A program made the translations under genes and the position numbers. Below, one piece after another: positions 8,627-17,401 of a DNA stretch of 64,000 nucleotides (positions within the stretch are counted from its first letter, which is position 1; every line of letters begins with the position of its first letter). Source of the stretch: Arthrobacter sp. B6 (GTDB lineage Bacteria; Actinomycetota; Actinomycetes; Actinomycetales; Micrococcaceae); NCBI RefSeq assembly GCF_001663775.1, contig NZ_KV467168.1, positions 534,420 through 598,419 on the forward strand. The letters run 5' to 3'. Below the pieces are notes generated by a model. The model did not search any database. It was not told the DNA's origin and saw only the letters and a program-made list of their open reading frames with translations.

Positions 8627-10168
8627 ATGTCGACCAGTACACCACCGTCGATTGCGTCGGTAATGAGTCTTGGGGGGCGGCCGGCGGGAAGTCGGCGCGA
8701 GATCAAGATCATTGATACGACACTGCGCGACGCGCACCAGTCGCTATGGGCGACGAGGATGCGGACCGAGCACATCATTTCTATGGCGAAGGACTTCGAT
8801 GAAGCCGGCTTCGCGCAGGTGGACCTGGTCGCGCCGATCCAGTTCGACGTCGCGGTCCGCTATTTGAAGGAGGACCCGTGGGAGCGGGTAAGGCTTGCGC
8901 ACCAGCACGCCCCGAACACAACGTTCCGGGCACTGATCCGGTCCAAAAATATCGCAGCGTTCGACTTCCTCGCCGACGATGTGATCGCGGGGTGGGTGGA
9001 GCGGCTGTACGCAAACGGTTTCCGTGTCATCGGTTCGTTTGACGGGCTCAACGACGTAGACAACATCGCACCCGGCCTGATCCGAGCCAAGGAACTGGGG
9101 GCATCGACTTTCGGTGCAGTGTCGTTCTCCGAGAGCCCTGTACATACGGACGAGCTCTTCGTTAAGAAGGCGATCGAACTGATCGAGAAGGCGGACGTCG
9201 ACGCCATCATGCTCAAGGATGCCGCTGGCCTGCTGACGCCGGACCGCATCCGCACGCTTGTTCCTGCGCTCAAAAGCGTCATGGGCGACCGGTCGCTGGA
9301 AGTGCATACCCATTCCCTGACAGGACTCGCCCCTCTGGTTTGCCTGGAAGCGGTGGAACTGGGCGCAGATGCACTGCACACCTCTATCGCGCCGCTTTCA
9401 GCAGGCAACGGGCAGCCGTCGACGCAGGGCATCGTGCGTGACCTGCGCGCACTCGGGTATGTCGTCAACGTAGATGATGAGCGGATCGACGCGATCAGTT
9501 CAAAAATCGTTGATATCGCCGCGGCGGAGGACAAGCCCCTGGGTGTTCCGATCGAGTACAACGGTCTGCACTACATGCACCAGACCCCGGGCGGGATGCT
9601 GTCGAACTTCCGGTCGCAGCTGGAGACGGCAGGTCTGGCCGACCGATACGACGAATTGCTGCTCGAGGTGGCGCGGGTGCGCGGGGAGCTTGCCTACCCG
9701 ATCATGATCACGCCGTTTGCGCAGTTCGTGGGAACACAGGCGGTGATGAACGTGATCTCGGGTGAGCGTTACTCCGTGGTTCCGAACGAGATCAAGAAAT
9801 ACGCCCTGGGTTACTACGGAACACTTCTTGCCCCCATCGATCCCGAAGTGCTCGAGAAAGTCATTGCCAATGGGGCATCGGACATCCCGTTGGAGCCGCC
9901 GGCCATTGAGCCGATGTTGCCCGCATTGCGGGATCGGCACCCGGATGAATCCATCGATTTCCTGCTCCTGCGCGCGATGTTCGCGGGAAGCCAGGTCGAT
10001 GAGATGAAACGAGTTGTGGCATCCGGGGGAAACCCGGACGAGATCTACCGGCCCATCCTGGGCCTGGTCAAGGCGCTCTACGACTCAACCGAATCCGGCA
10101 CTCAGTCGCTGACTGCCGGGAACCTAAACATACGACTGGAAAAAGGAAATTGTGAAGATGTCGCTTAA
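8627..10168 (+). CDS. carboxyltransferase subunit, pyruvate carboxylase B / oxaloacetate decarboxylase alpha / transcarboxylase 5S type
   Basis: A 513-residue protein. The N-terminal HMGL-like barrel carries the metal ligands of this family: Asp in DTTLRDAHQS, the carbamylated-type Lys in MLKDAAGLL, and HTH in EVHTHSLTG. The C-terminal PYC_OADA domain is recognisable (PIMITPFAQFVGTQAVMNV; GERYSVV; KKYALGYYG). It transfers carboxyl between biotin and a keto acid, classically pyruvate/oxaloacetate. The HTHS and PLSAGNGQPS segments differ from the common HTHD/A and SMSGGTSQP, so another acceptor is possible. I prefer ATG 8627 (AAGGAGAG upstream) to the start 16 codons earlier. First gene of an operon with accB- and accC-like genes. 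Confidence 0.85.
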   Translation: MSTSTPPSIASVMSLGGRPAGSRREIKIIDTTLRDAHQSLWATRMRTEHIISMAKDFDEAGFAQVDLVAPIQFDVAVRYLKEDPWERVRLAHQHAPNTTFRALIRSKNIAAFDFLADDVIAGWVERLYANGFRVIGSFDGLNDVDNIAPGLIRAKELGASTFGAVSFSESPVHTDELFVKKAIELIEKADVDAIMLKDAAGLLTPDRIRTLVPALKSVMGDRSLEVHTHSLTGLAPLVCLEAVELGADALHTSIAPLSAGNGQPSTQGIVRDLRALGYVVNVDDERIDAISSKIVDIAAAEDKPLGVPIEYNGLHYMHQTPGGMLSNFRSQLETAGLADRYDELLLEVARVRGELAYPIMITPFAQFVGTQAVMNVISGERYSVVPNEIKKYALGYYGTLLAPIDPEVLEKVIANGASDIPLEPPAIEPMLPALRDRHPDESIDFLLLRAMFAGSQVDEMKRVVASGGNPDEIYRPILGLVKALYDSTESGTQSLTAGNLNIRLEKGNCEDVA

Positions 10169-10688
10169 CCCGCTCGATATCAAAGAACTTCGGGACATCG
10201 TCGACTGGGCGAACCTGACACCGGACGTGCGCCAGCTCTCGATCAAACACGGCGACGTGGAGCTTTTCCTCTCCCGCGATCGACAGTCCTCAAACGACCG
10301 TCCGGCCCCCCAAGCCGTGACGCCCGCGCCGGAATCGACCTCCATTCCCGCACCCGCACCAGCACCCGCACCAGCACCCGCACCAGCCCCGGTGGCCAGC
10401 CGCGTAGTGACTGAACCGGCATCCGCAGACGAACTGGGGGCCAACGAGGTACTGATCAAGGCGCCCATGGTCGGCGTCTTTTACGCGTCACCCAAGCCAG
10501 GGGAGCCCGCCTTCGTCAAGGTGGGGGACACCGTCAGCGCCTCGACGGTGCTGGGCATCGTCGAGGTGATGAAGCTGATGAACAACATCGAGGCGCGCGT
10601 CGAAGGCACCGTGACGAAGATCCTGGTCAATAACGAGCAGGCAGTCGAGTACGGTCAGCCGCTGATGGTGATCACCCGCGATGCCTGA
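10152..10688 (+). CDS. accB: biotin carboxyl carrier protein
   Basis: A 178-residue BCCP of AccB type. It has a short N-terminal domain, an Ala/Pro linker made by a 12-bp DNA repeat, and a C-terminal biotinyl domain with the modified lysine at Lys141 (EVMKLMN). It overlaps the carboxyltransferase gene by 17 bases and the biotin carboxylase gene by 8. GTG 10152 or ATG 10158 could start it; AAAAGGAA lies just upstream. It carries carboxybiotin between the two neighbouring enzymes. A separate BCCP is uncommon in Actinobacteria, where it is usually fused to the carboxylase. Confidence 0.92.
   Translation: MKMSLNPLDIKELRDIVDWANLTPDVRQLSIKHGDVELFLSRDRQSSNDRPAPQAVTPAPESTSIPAPAPAPAPAPAPAPVASRVVTEPASADELGANEVLIKAPMVGVFYASPKPGEPAFVKVGDTVSASTVLGIVEVMKLMNNIEARVEGTVTKILVNNEQAVEYGQPLMVITRDA
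10351..10386 (+). repeat. three tandem copies of a 12-bp unit inside the BCCP linker
   Basis: CACCCGCACCAG is repeated three times without mismatch, encoding an Ala-Pro linker. Length variation by slippage would change linker length in four-residue steps without breaking frame. Confidence 0.9.
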
Positions 10689-12054
10689 ACCGTTGAGGAG
10701 CGTCCTGATCGCCAACCGCGGCGAGATCGCGTTGCGCGTCGTCCGGGCCTGCAAGGAACTTGGTATCCGGAGCATCGTTGCCTATTCCGAAGCAGACGCC
10801 GGCTCGCTGTCGGTGAAGCTGGCAGACCAGGCAGTGTGCATCGGGCCGGCGCAGGCCAAGTCAAGCTATCGCAACATGCACGCTGTCATCTCAGCTGCGC
10901 AGGCCTACAGGGCTGATGCCATCCATCCCGGATACGGATTCCTGTCTGAGAACGCTGACTTCGTTGCACTCTGCGAAGCGGAAAACGTCGGGTTCGTTGG
11001 CCCCGCAGCGGACATCATCCGTCGGATGGGCGACAAGATCGAAGCCAAGAAGATCGCCCGCCGGGCCGGGGTACCGACAGTTCCCGGTTCGGTCGGCGCG
11101 ATCGCTGAGTACAACGAAGCCCTTGCCGTCGCCAGCGAGGTCGGCTACCCGCTGCTGATAAAGGCGGCGGCAGGCGGCGGCGGGCGCGGCATGCGGGTCG
11201 TCGAGGCTGCCGAGACGCTCGAAAACGATCTGCGCGAGATCATGTCGGAAGCCGAGGTCGCGTTCGGGGATGCGTCGGTGTACATCGAGCGGTACCTCAC
11301 AGACATCCGTCACATCGAAATCCAGGTCATCTCCGACGGCGCTACCGTTCTGCATCTGGGTGAACGTGACTGCACGGCACAGCGGCGCAATCAAAAGCTC
11401 ATTGAAGAATCACCCTCGCCGGTCTTGGACGCGGAGCTCAGGCAGGGCCTCGCGGACGCAGCGGTCGCACTCTGCAAGGAAGTGGGGTACACGAATGCCG
11501 GGACAGTAGAGTTCGTCTTCGACAACATCGAGCGTAAGTACTACTTCATCGAGATGAACACCCGTATCCAGGTAGAGCATCCCGTTTCGGAAATGGTTTC
11601 CGGGATCGACCTCATCAAGCTGCAGTTGCAGATCGCCGGTGGCATCCCACTGAGTTTGAGGCAGAATGACATCGTCATCGCCGGCCACGCCATCGAATGT
11701 CGCATCAACGCCGAGGACCCGGACAACAACTTCGCACCGCGTCCAGGGACCGTCGCGAACTTCCGTGCACCCGGCGGCTTCGGGATCCGTATGGACACCC
11801 ATATCGAGACGGGCTATGCAATCCCGCCGTTCTATGACTCAATGATTGGCAAACTCATCTGCTGGGGCAAAGACCGCGATGAAGCCATCGCACGGACCAT
11901 CCGTGCCCTGGACGAACTCGTTGTCGACGGCATCACCACCACAGCGCCCTTCCACAAGCAGATCCTCGAGACCGAGAAGTTCCGAAGCGGGGACTTCAAC
12001 ACCGCATTCGTCGCCGAACTCCTATCTTCAACACGCGCCACCGCAGGAGTATAG
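10681..12054 (+). CDS. accC: biotin carboxylase
   Basis: A 457-residue ATP-grasp enzyme of stand-alone AccC length. IANRGEIALRVVRACKELGI is the N-terminal signature, AAAGGGGRGMR the glycine-rich ATP loop, and EMNTRIQVEHPVSEMV the active-site signature. It carboxylates biotin on the BCCP using ATP and bicarbonate. It overlaps the BCCP gene by 8 bases. With the 5S-like subunit it would form a complete three-polypeptide biotin-dependent carboxylase; no separate acyl-CoA carboxyltransferase (AccA/AccD) is present. Confidence 0.95.
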   Translation: MPEPLRSVLIANRGEIALRVVRACKELGIRSIVAYSEADAGSLSVKLADQAVCIGPAQAKSSYRNMHAVISAAQAYRADAIHPGYGFLSENADFVALCEAENVGFVGPAADIIRRMGDKIEAKKIARRAGVPTVPGSVGAIAEYNEALAVASEVGYPLLIKAAAGGGGRGMRVVEAAETLENDLREIMSEAEVAFGDASVYIERYLTDIRHIEIQVISDGATVLHLGERDCTAQRRNQKLIEESPSPVLDAELRQGLADAAVALCKEVGYTNAGTVEFVFDNIERKYYFIEMNTRIQVEHPVSEMVSGIDLIKLQLQIAGGIPLSLRQNDIVIAGHAIECRINAEDPDNNFAPRPGTVANFRAPGGFGIRMDTHIETGYAIPPFYDSMIGKLICWGKDRDEAIARTIRALDELVVDGITTTAPFHKQILETEKFRSGDFNTAFVAELLSSTRATAGV

Positions 12055-12411
12055 GGACAATCTGTGTCCTCACAGACGCAAACCCGTCGCCGGACCTGGC
12101 CGACCTGATCGCACGCCCCGCCACAGGAATGCACTCAGGTTTAGCATCCAGTGCGTGCCAGGACCAGCAGCGGGACCCGGACTGCAACCGGGACATCGTC
12201 CTGACATGCCGAGCGGGCGTGGACTGACAACGACATGCTGGGCGCAGGTGGTGATGAGGAACAGGCACATCAGCGGTTGCGCACGGGCACTGGGAACTGG
12301 CGACGTGCCCGTCCGTGCGGTCCTCAGAAATGGCCTCTACTGCGGTGTCCTCTCCGCCAACACCGCCTTCAAGACTGCCCAGCAGGTCTTTCGAGAAATG
12401 GATACAGCATC
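12055..12411. other. gap in the operon without a recognisable gene
   Basis: About 357 bases between accC and the thiolase gene. One frame stays open through it (as a late tail of a frame that overlaps accC), but its start lies deep inside accC and the product resembles nothing I know. It may mark an insertion or deletion junction joining the carboxylase genes to the pca genes. Confidence 0.45.
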
Positions 12412-13626
12412 ATGAATCAGGCTTTTGTGTACGACGCCGTGCGCACCCCTTTCGGTAAGTTCGGTTCCGGCCTTGCCGCCGTGCGTCCGGACGACCTTGC
12501 CGCGCATGTGATCCAGGAGTCCGTCAAGCGTGCTCCCGCCCTGGATCCGGAGCGGATTGATGAGGTGGTGTTCGGTAACGCCAACGGCGCCGGCGAGGAG
12601 AACCGCAACATTGCCCGGATGGGCACCCTGCTGGCGGGCCTGCCGGTGTCCATTCCGGGGACCACGGTCAACCGGCTCTGTGGCTCGTCGCTGGACGCGG
12701 CGATCATCGCTTCGCGCCAGATCAACGCCGGCGACGCCGACTTGGTGCTGGTGGGCGGCGCCGAATCGATGTCCCGTGCCCCGTGGGTGCTGCCCAAAAC
12801 GGAGAAGCCCTACCCGGCCGGGGACATGACGCTGGCTTCCACCACGCTGGGCTGGCGCCTGGTCAACAAGGCGATGCCTAAGGAATGGACCATTTCCCTG
12901 GGCGAGGCCACCGAGCGTTTGCGCGAGAGGTATGGAGTGACCCGGCAGGCGCAGGATGAGTTCGCCGCGAACTCACATAACCTGTCCGCTGCGGCATGGG
13001 ACGAGGGCTTCTACGACAACCTCGTCGCACCCGTGCCCGGCACGGACCTGGTGCGGGATGAGGGCATCCGCCCCGGTTCCACCGCCGAGAAGCTGGCCGC
13101 GTTGAAGACGGTGTTCCGTTCAGAGCCCGAGGGCGCTGAGGTGGGCGGCACGGTCACTGCCGGCAATGCGTCGCCGCTGTCCGACGGCGCCTCCACGGCC
13201 TGGATCGGCAGCGAGCGTGCCGTCAGGCTGCTCGGGCTCGAGCCCCTGGCCCGGATTGCCGGGCGCGGTGCGCACGGCAATGATCCGCAGTTCTTCGGGT
13301 TCGCCCCGGTGGAGGCGGCGAACAAGGCCCTCGCGAAGGCGGGCATCGGCTGGGACCAGGTGGGCGCCGTCGAACTTAACGAAGCCTTTGCCGCGCAGTC
13401 ACTGGCGTGCATCAACGCCTGGGGCATTGACCCCTCGATTGTGAACCGGCACGGCGGGGCCATCGCGATGGGCCACCCGCTGGGTGCTTCCGGGACCCGG
13501 ATCCTGGGCACCCTCGCCCGGTCCCTGCAGGCCTCGGGTGAACGCTGGGGTGTCGCCGCGATCTGCATCGGCGTGGGCCAGGGCCTGGCCGTAGTCCTCG
13601 AAAACGTAACTGCTCGAAAGGCGTAG
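12412..13626 (+). CDS. pcaF: beta-ketoadipyl-CoA thiolase (3-oxoadipyl-CoA thiolase)
   Basis: A 404-residue thiolase. Cys90 (TTVNRLCGSSLDA) is the acyl nucleophile, GGAIAMGHPLGASG contains the catalytic His, and CIGVGQG the C-terminal Cys. NIARMGTLLAGLPVSIPGTT is typical of PcaF/PaaJ. It cleaves beta-ketoadipyl-CoA to succinyl-CoA and acetyl-CoA. The matching CoA-transferase genes follow immediately. A longer frame opens upstream at 12235, but only the ATG at 12412 gives the conserved thiolase N-terminus. Acetoacetyl-CoA thiolase activity cannot be excluded. Confidence 0.88.
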   Translation: MNQAFVYDAVRTPFGKFGSGLAAVRPDDLAAHVIQESVKRAPALDPERIDEVVFGNANGAGEENRNIARMGTLLAGLPVSIPGTTVNRLCGSSLDAAIIASRQINAGDADLVLVGGAESMSRAPWVLPKTEKPYPAGDMTLASTTLGWRLVNKAMPKEWTISLGEATERLRERYGVTRQAQDEFAANSHNLSAAAWDEGFYDNLVAPVPGTDLVRDEGIRPGSTAEKLAALKTVFRSEPEGAEVGGTVTAGNASPLSDGASTAWIGSERAVRLLGLEPLARIAGRGAHGNDPQFFGFAPVEAANKALAKAGIGWDQVGAVELNEAFAAQSLACINAWGIDPSIVNRHGGAIAMGHPLGASGTRILGTLARSLQASGERWGVAAICIGVGQGLAVVLENVTARKA

Positions 13627-13630
13627 GCGA

Positions 13631-14332
13631 ATGCTGAACTTTGTAGATTCAGTCCAGGAGGCCGTGGCCGGCATCAGGGACGGTTCCACCGTGATGATCG
13701 GAGGGTTCGGCAACGCCGGGCAGCCGTTCGAACTGATCGACGCGCTGCTCGAATGCGGGGCCAAGGATCTGACGGTGGTGAACAACAACGCCGGCCAGGG
13801 CGACCAGGGCCTGGCGCTGCTGATCAAGGAAGGACGGGTGAAGAAGATGATCTGCTCGTTCCCGCGGCAGTCCGACTCCTGGCACTTCGATACCAAATAC
13901 AAGGCCGGCGAGATCGAGCTGGAACTGGTGCCGCAGGGCAACCTCGCGGAACGGATCCGCGCCGCCGGAGCCGGCATCGGTGGATTCTTCACCCCCACCG
14001 GCTACGGCACCATGCTGGCCGAGGGCAAGGAAACCCGCATTATCGACGGCCGGGGCCAGGTGTTTGAGACACCCATCCACGCCGACGTCGCCCTGATCAA
14101 GGCCTTGAAGGCCGACGGCAAGGGCAACCTCGTCTACCGCAAGACCGCCCGGAACTTCGGCCCCATCATGGCCGCCGCCGCCAAGCAGACCATCGTCCAG
14201 GTCTCCGAGATCGTTCCGACCGGGGCGCTGGACCCGGAAAACGTGGTCACGCCCGGTATCTACGTCAATACGGTTGTCCGCGTGGCGGCCTCAGACCCCC
14301 GCATTGCCGGCACTAGTGAGAAGGTGGCCTGA
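13631..14332 (+). CDS. pcaI: 3-oxoacid CoA-transferase subunit A (3-oxoadipate CoA-transferase)
   Basis: A 233-residue family I CoA-transferase alpha subunit. VMIGGFGNAGQPFELIDALLE, the glycine-rich GAGIGGFFTPTGYGT and ALKADGKGNLVYR are family hallmarks. It lies 4 bases after pcaF and 1 base before pcaJ. With PcaJ it moves CoA from succinyl-CoA to 3-oxoadipate. A ScoA-like acetoacetate role is the main alternative, but linkage to a PcaF-type thiolase and an IclR regulator favours the beta-ketoadipate pathway. Confidence 0.88.
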   Translation: MLNFVDSVQEAVAGIRDGSTVMIGGFGNAGQPFELIDALLECGAKDLTVVNNNAGQGDQGLALLIKEGRVKKMICSFPRQSDSWHFDTKYKAGEIELELVPQGNLAERIRAAGAGIGGFFTPTGYGTMLAEGKETRIIDGRGQVFETPIHADVALIKALKADGKGNLVYRKTARNFGPIMAAAAKQTIVQVSEIVPTGALDPENVVTPGIYVNTVVRVAASDPRIAGTSEKVA

Positions 14333-14333
14333 G

Positions 14334-15014
14334 ATGACCGTCCAGTCCAACGAAACATCCATCCAGACCTCCGCCACACCCCTGGGCCGGGACGACCTGG
14401 CCCGCCTCGTGGCCAAGGACATCGCCCCGGGATCGTTCGTGAACCTGGGGATCGGCCAGCCCACCCTGGTGTCCAACTACCTCACCGAGGACCAGGACAT
14501 CACCCTCCACACGGAGAACGGGATGCTCGGCATGGGACCCGCCGCCGAGGGCGACCAGATCGACGGCGACCTCATCAACGCTGGCAAAATCCCGGTCACC
14601 GAACTCCCGGGGTCGGCGTACTTTCACCATGCCGACTCGTTCGCGATGATGCGCGGCGGGCACCTGGACATCTGCGTCCTGGGCGCGTTCCAGGTCTCTG
14701 CCACGGGTGACCTGGCCAACTGGCACACCGGGGCACCCGGTGCCATTCCCGCCGTCGGCGGTGCCATGGACCTCGCCACCGGAGCGAAGGACGTCTTCGT
14801 GATGATGACGCTCCTGACCCGAGAAGGTGCCTCCAAGATCGTGGACGCCTGCACCTACCCGCTCACCGGCGTCGGCTGCGTCACTCGCGTCTACACCGAC
14901 AAAGCCGTGTTCCTCACCGGCCCCGAGGGCGTCACCGTCCGCGAAACCTTCGGCTGCACCCTCGAAGAACTCCAGGAACTCGTACCCGTCCCGCTCAAGA
15001 CCGTCGTGAAGTAA
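14334..15014 (+). CDS. pcaJ: 3-oxoacid CoA-transferase subunit B (3-oxoadipate CoA-transferase)
   Basis: A 226-residue beta subunit with the catalytic glutamate Glu61 in HTENGMLGMGP and the motif GGHLDICVLGAFQVS. I took ATG 14334, right after the pcaI stop, because it gives the conserved start; an in-frame start 20 codons earlier lies inside pcaI. It completes the CoA-transferase that feeds PcaF. Confidence 0.9.
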   Translation: MTVQSNETSIQTSATPLGRDDLARLVAKDIAPGSFVNLGIGQPTLVSNYLTEDQDITLHTENGMLGMGPAAEGDQIDGDLINAGKIPVTELPGSAYFHHADSFAMMRGGHLDICVLGAFQVSATGDLANWHTGAPGAIPAVGGAMDLATGAKDVFVMMTLLTREGASKIVDACTYPLTGVGCVTRVYTDKAVFLTGPEGVTVRETFGCTLEELQELVPVPLKTVVK

Positions 15015-15075
15015 TAGGCGTTCCTCTAGACCCCTAGGAGGAAAGTATTCCGAGGCAAGCAAGGAGACAAGACCC

Positions 15076-15306
15076 ATGTACGTAAACACGCCAACCTGGA
15101 GCATTCCTTTCCATTCACTCGCTCCAGGGGAATCGGTAGAGGTATTCGATTGGAAGAACGTCTTCCAATGCCGGGGTGTGATCCAGGAGACGGCGCTGGA
15201 GTTGGGCGTCGCGTGGATTCGCACAGACATCGGTGAAAGAAGGCTGGTGGACATTCATGAGCATCTAGTGCGACGCTGTCCACCTCCACCCAGCTGGGGT
15301 CGCTGA
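15076..15306 (+). CDS. small hypothetical protein, 76 residues
   Basis: A short frame with AAGGAG at 15061-15066 and plausible protein-like sequence (WSIPFHSLAPGESVEVFDWKN...). It resembles no family I can name. It lies 61 bases after pcaJ and may be the last gene of that transcript. No membrane segment or metal motif is apparent. Confidence 0.45.
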   Translation: MYVNTPTWSIPFHSLAPGESVEVFDWKNVFQCRGVIQETALELGVAWIRTDIGERRLVDIHEHLVRRCPPPPSWGR

Positions 15307-15529
15307 CATGATCCCAATTGACCCCGCGGCTTATGCTGATGTCTTTGCGCAGCCTATGGACAAATGGGCTGCCGCTGCTCGAACAGGGGCAACCTGCTTA
15401 TCGCGGCTGACCAACGCCGCCAGAAAAGCTCATCGATAGCTGGGGCCCTCGACGGAACACCACCGCTTAGGTGCTTGTCGTCCTGCAACTGGGCAGAAAA
15501 AGCTATACCCATCAATAGGACGTGAACCG

Positions 15530-16921
15530 GTGCCATTCCTGAACAGAATTCAGATGTGGGCGGACCTCCGCCCAGACGACACGGCCATCGCCGTCGGCGG
15601 CCGCGGTTTCAGCTGGTCTGAGCTTCGTGGAGCAGCCGCGGAGCTCCTCCCTTCCACTCCGGAACTGTACATTTTGTCCGAACCCAACACGGCCGAGTTT
15701 GCCGCGCTTTACTGTGCGGGAATCGCCGGGGAACGGCAAATCGCCGTCCTGGATCACGTATGGACGCCTCAGGCCAGGGAAGAGATTCTTCGGAGGCTGC
15801 CCTCCCCGTCGTGGGGTGCGGGTACTGTGTTGGAAGACGGCGACCCTGACTCGGCGTTCCTCATTGGGTTCACTGCAGGGACGACGTCGACGCCGAAGGC
15901 CTTTACGCGCTCCCGCCGGTCCTGGCAGGCCTCTCTTGACGCGTCCATCGACTTTTTCGGCCTTCGCCCGGACGACAAGACGTTTGCACCCGGTCCGCTC
16001 TCGGCAAGTTTGAATCTTTACGCGCTCTCCGAGTGCCTCTACGCAGGTACCGCGTTCCATACCCTGCGTGGTTTCGATGTCGGAGATGCCCACGCTGTGA
16101 TCATGCATGATGGGATTACAAGACTGGTTCTCGTCCCCACGATGCTCCGGCTCCTGAGCGAACGCGGTCTCATGGCATCGGTTGACGCCTCCGGGATCAG
16201 GACAATCATCTGCGCCGGATCCAAGTTGGATGCTCGGACACTGGAAGCCGCCCGGCGCTGGGCGCCGAACGCCACGGTCTTCGAGTACTACGGTGCAGCA
16301 GAGCTTAGTTTCGTGTCAGGCCGTGGCTTTCCCGCAGGGGCGCCGCTGGATGCCGCGGGCACCGCCATAGGCCGGCCGTTCCCCGGCGTAGAAGTACAGA
16401 TCCTCGACGATTTGGGTCGGCGCTTGCCAGAGAACACCCCCGGCAACATCAGCGTCAAAAGCCCCATGGTGTGTCAGGGATACCTCTGGGGTGATGACGG
16501 CAAAGCCCTCCGTTGCCTGGACGGCCATTTCACGGTGGGCGATCAGGGCTACCTTCAGAACGGCGAATTGCACATACTCGGGCGGAGCTCGGACATGATC
16601 AACACGGCAGGTAAGAACATTTACCCGCACGAGGTCGAACTCGCTATTTCCTCCATCCCCGGTGTAGAAGCTGCGGTGGCAGTTGGCATGCCTGATGACC
16701 TGCGCGGCCAGCGTGTGGTGGCGGGAGTCGTGCTCTCCTATGGAGGGATCACCCCAACCACACTCAACTCGGGCCTAGAGGCACTCCTGAGCAGAGACAA
16801 GAGGCCGCTGCACTACTACTTGCTCAGCGAGATTCCCCTGACAGACAGAGGCAAAATAGACCGCAAGATGTTTCTGGAGTGGATTAACAACAACGACGCG
16901 CGACTCAATCAGCTGCAGTAG
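15530..16921 (+). CDS. small AMP-binding acyl-CoA ligase, YhfT-like
   Basis: A 463-residue adenylate-forming enzyme with FTAGTTSTPKAFTRSR as the phosphate-binding motif, EYYGAAELS, and the C-terminal DRGKIDRKMF lysine region. It is shorter than the roughly 550-residue FadD enzymes and matches the length of Bacillus subtilis YhfT (about 480). In B. subtilis yhfT sits with a thiolase gene (yhfS) and a bioY gene (yhfU) under BirA control. Here too a thiolase gene and bioY are neighbours. The start is GTG with AGGAC upstream. Substrate unknown. Confidence 0.8.
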   Translation: MPFLNRIQMWADLRPDDTAIAVGGRGFSWSELRGAAAELLPSTPELYILSEPNTAEFAALYCAGIAGERQIAVLDHVWTPQAREEILRRLPSPSWGAGTVLEDGDPDSAFLIGFTAGTTSTPKAFTRSRRSWQASLDASIDFFGLRPDDKTFAPGPLSASLNLYALSECLYAGTAFHTLRGFDVGDAHAVIMHDGITRLVLVPTMLRLLSERGLMASVDASGIRTIICAGSKLDARTLEAARRWAPNATVFEYYGAAELSFVSGRGFPAGAPLDAAGTAIGRPFPGVEVQILDDLGRRLPENTPGNISVKSPMVCQGYLWGDDGKALRCLDGHFTVGDQGYLQNGELHILGRSSDMINTAGKNIYPHEVELAISSIPGVEAAVAVGMPDDLRGQRVVAGVVLSYGGITPTTLNSGLEALLSRDKRPLHYYLLSEIPLTDRGKIDRKMFLEWINNNDARLNQLQ

Positions 16922-17068
16922 ACCTATGTATCTACCGCACAAGGAGGGCATTGAGGCATGAAGAACACAAACGCCTGAGAATTGGCTAGGCTGCCCATTG
17001 CCCGGGCATTCGTCAAGAATTCGGTGCACGTAAAACTTCGTGCACCCTCATACAACCGAAAGGACCCC

Positions 17069-17401
17069 GTGGAGGTTTACGGCAAACCCGTCGATGAGCA
17101 GACGCGCTGCGTCCACTACCGGACCCGTAAGGACATCATTGCCGTTAAGTTCAACTGCTGCGGAAACTACTATCCCTGCTTCCGGTGTCACGAAGAATGT
17201 GCGCACCACTCGGTTAGGCTGTGGCCGGAGGACCAATGGCAGGAGCTGGCGATTCTCTGCGGGATCTGCCGGACCGAGCTGACCATTGCTGAGTACCGTG
17301 CAAGCACCCACTGCCCGTCGTGCTCATCGGAGTTCAACGAGGCCTGCAGCAGTCACGCGCACCTCTATTTTGACACCTCGTCCAGTGTTCCGCTCTCGTA
17401 G
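17069..17401 (+). CDS. CHY zinc-finger protein
   Basis: A 110-residue protein with the CHY-finger pattern: CVHY, then CCGNYYPCFRCHEEC, HH, CGIC and CPSC pairs, enough Cys/His to bind several zinc ions. It starts at GTG 17069 behind GAAAGGA; an upstream TTG in frame at 16982 would add residues not shared by the family. Its 3' end overlaps the convergent bioN gene by 37 bases. The small actinobacterial CHY-finger family has no firm biochemical role. Confidence 0.8.
   Translation: MEVYGKPVDEQTRCVHYRTRKDIIAVKFNCCGNYYPCFRCHEECAHHSVRLWPEDQWQELAILCGICRTELTIAEYRASTHCPSCSSEFNEACSSHAHLYFDTSSSVPLS

Noticed and set aside
10351..10386. CRISPR-like or mini-satellite array
   Set aside because: Contiguous 12-bp coding repeats without spacers, giving an Ala-Pro linker.
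12235..12411. 59-codon upstream extension of the pcaF thiolase
   Set aside because: Thiolases begin a few residues before VYDAVRTPFG, which the ATG at 12412 provides.
15015..15060. Terminator after pcaJ (CCTCTAG...CTAGGAGG)
   Set aside because: The stem is short and imperfect, has no T-run, and the following small gene may be co-transcribed.
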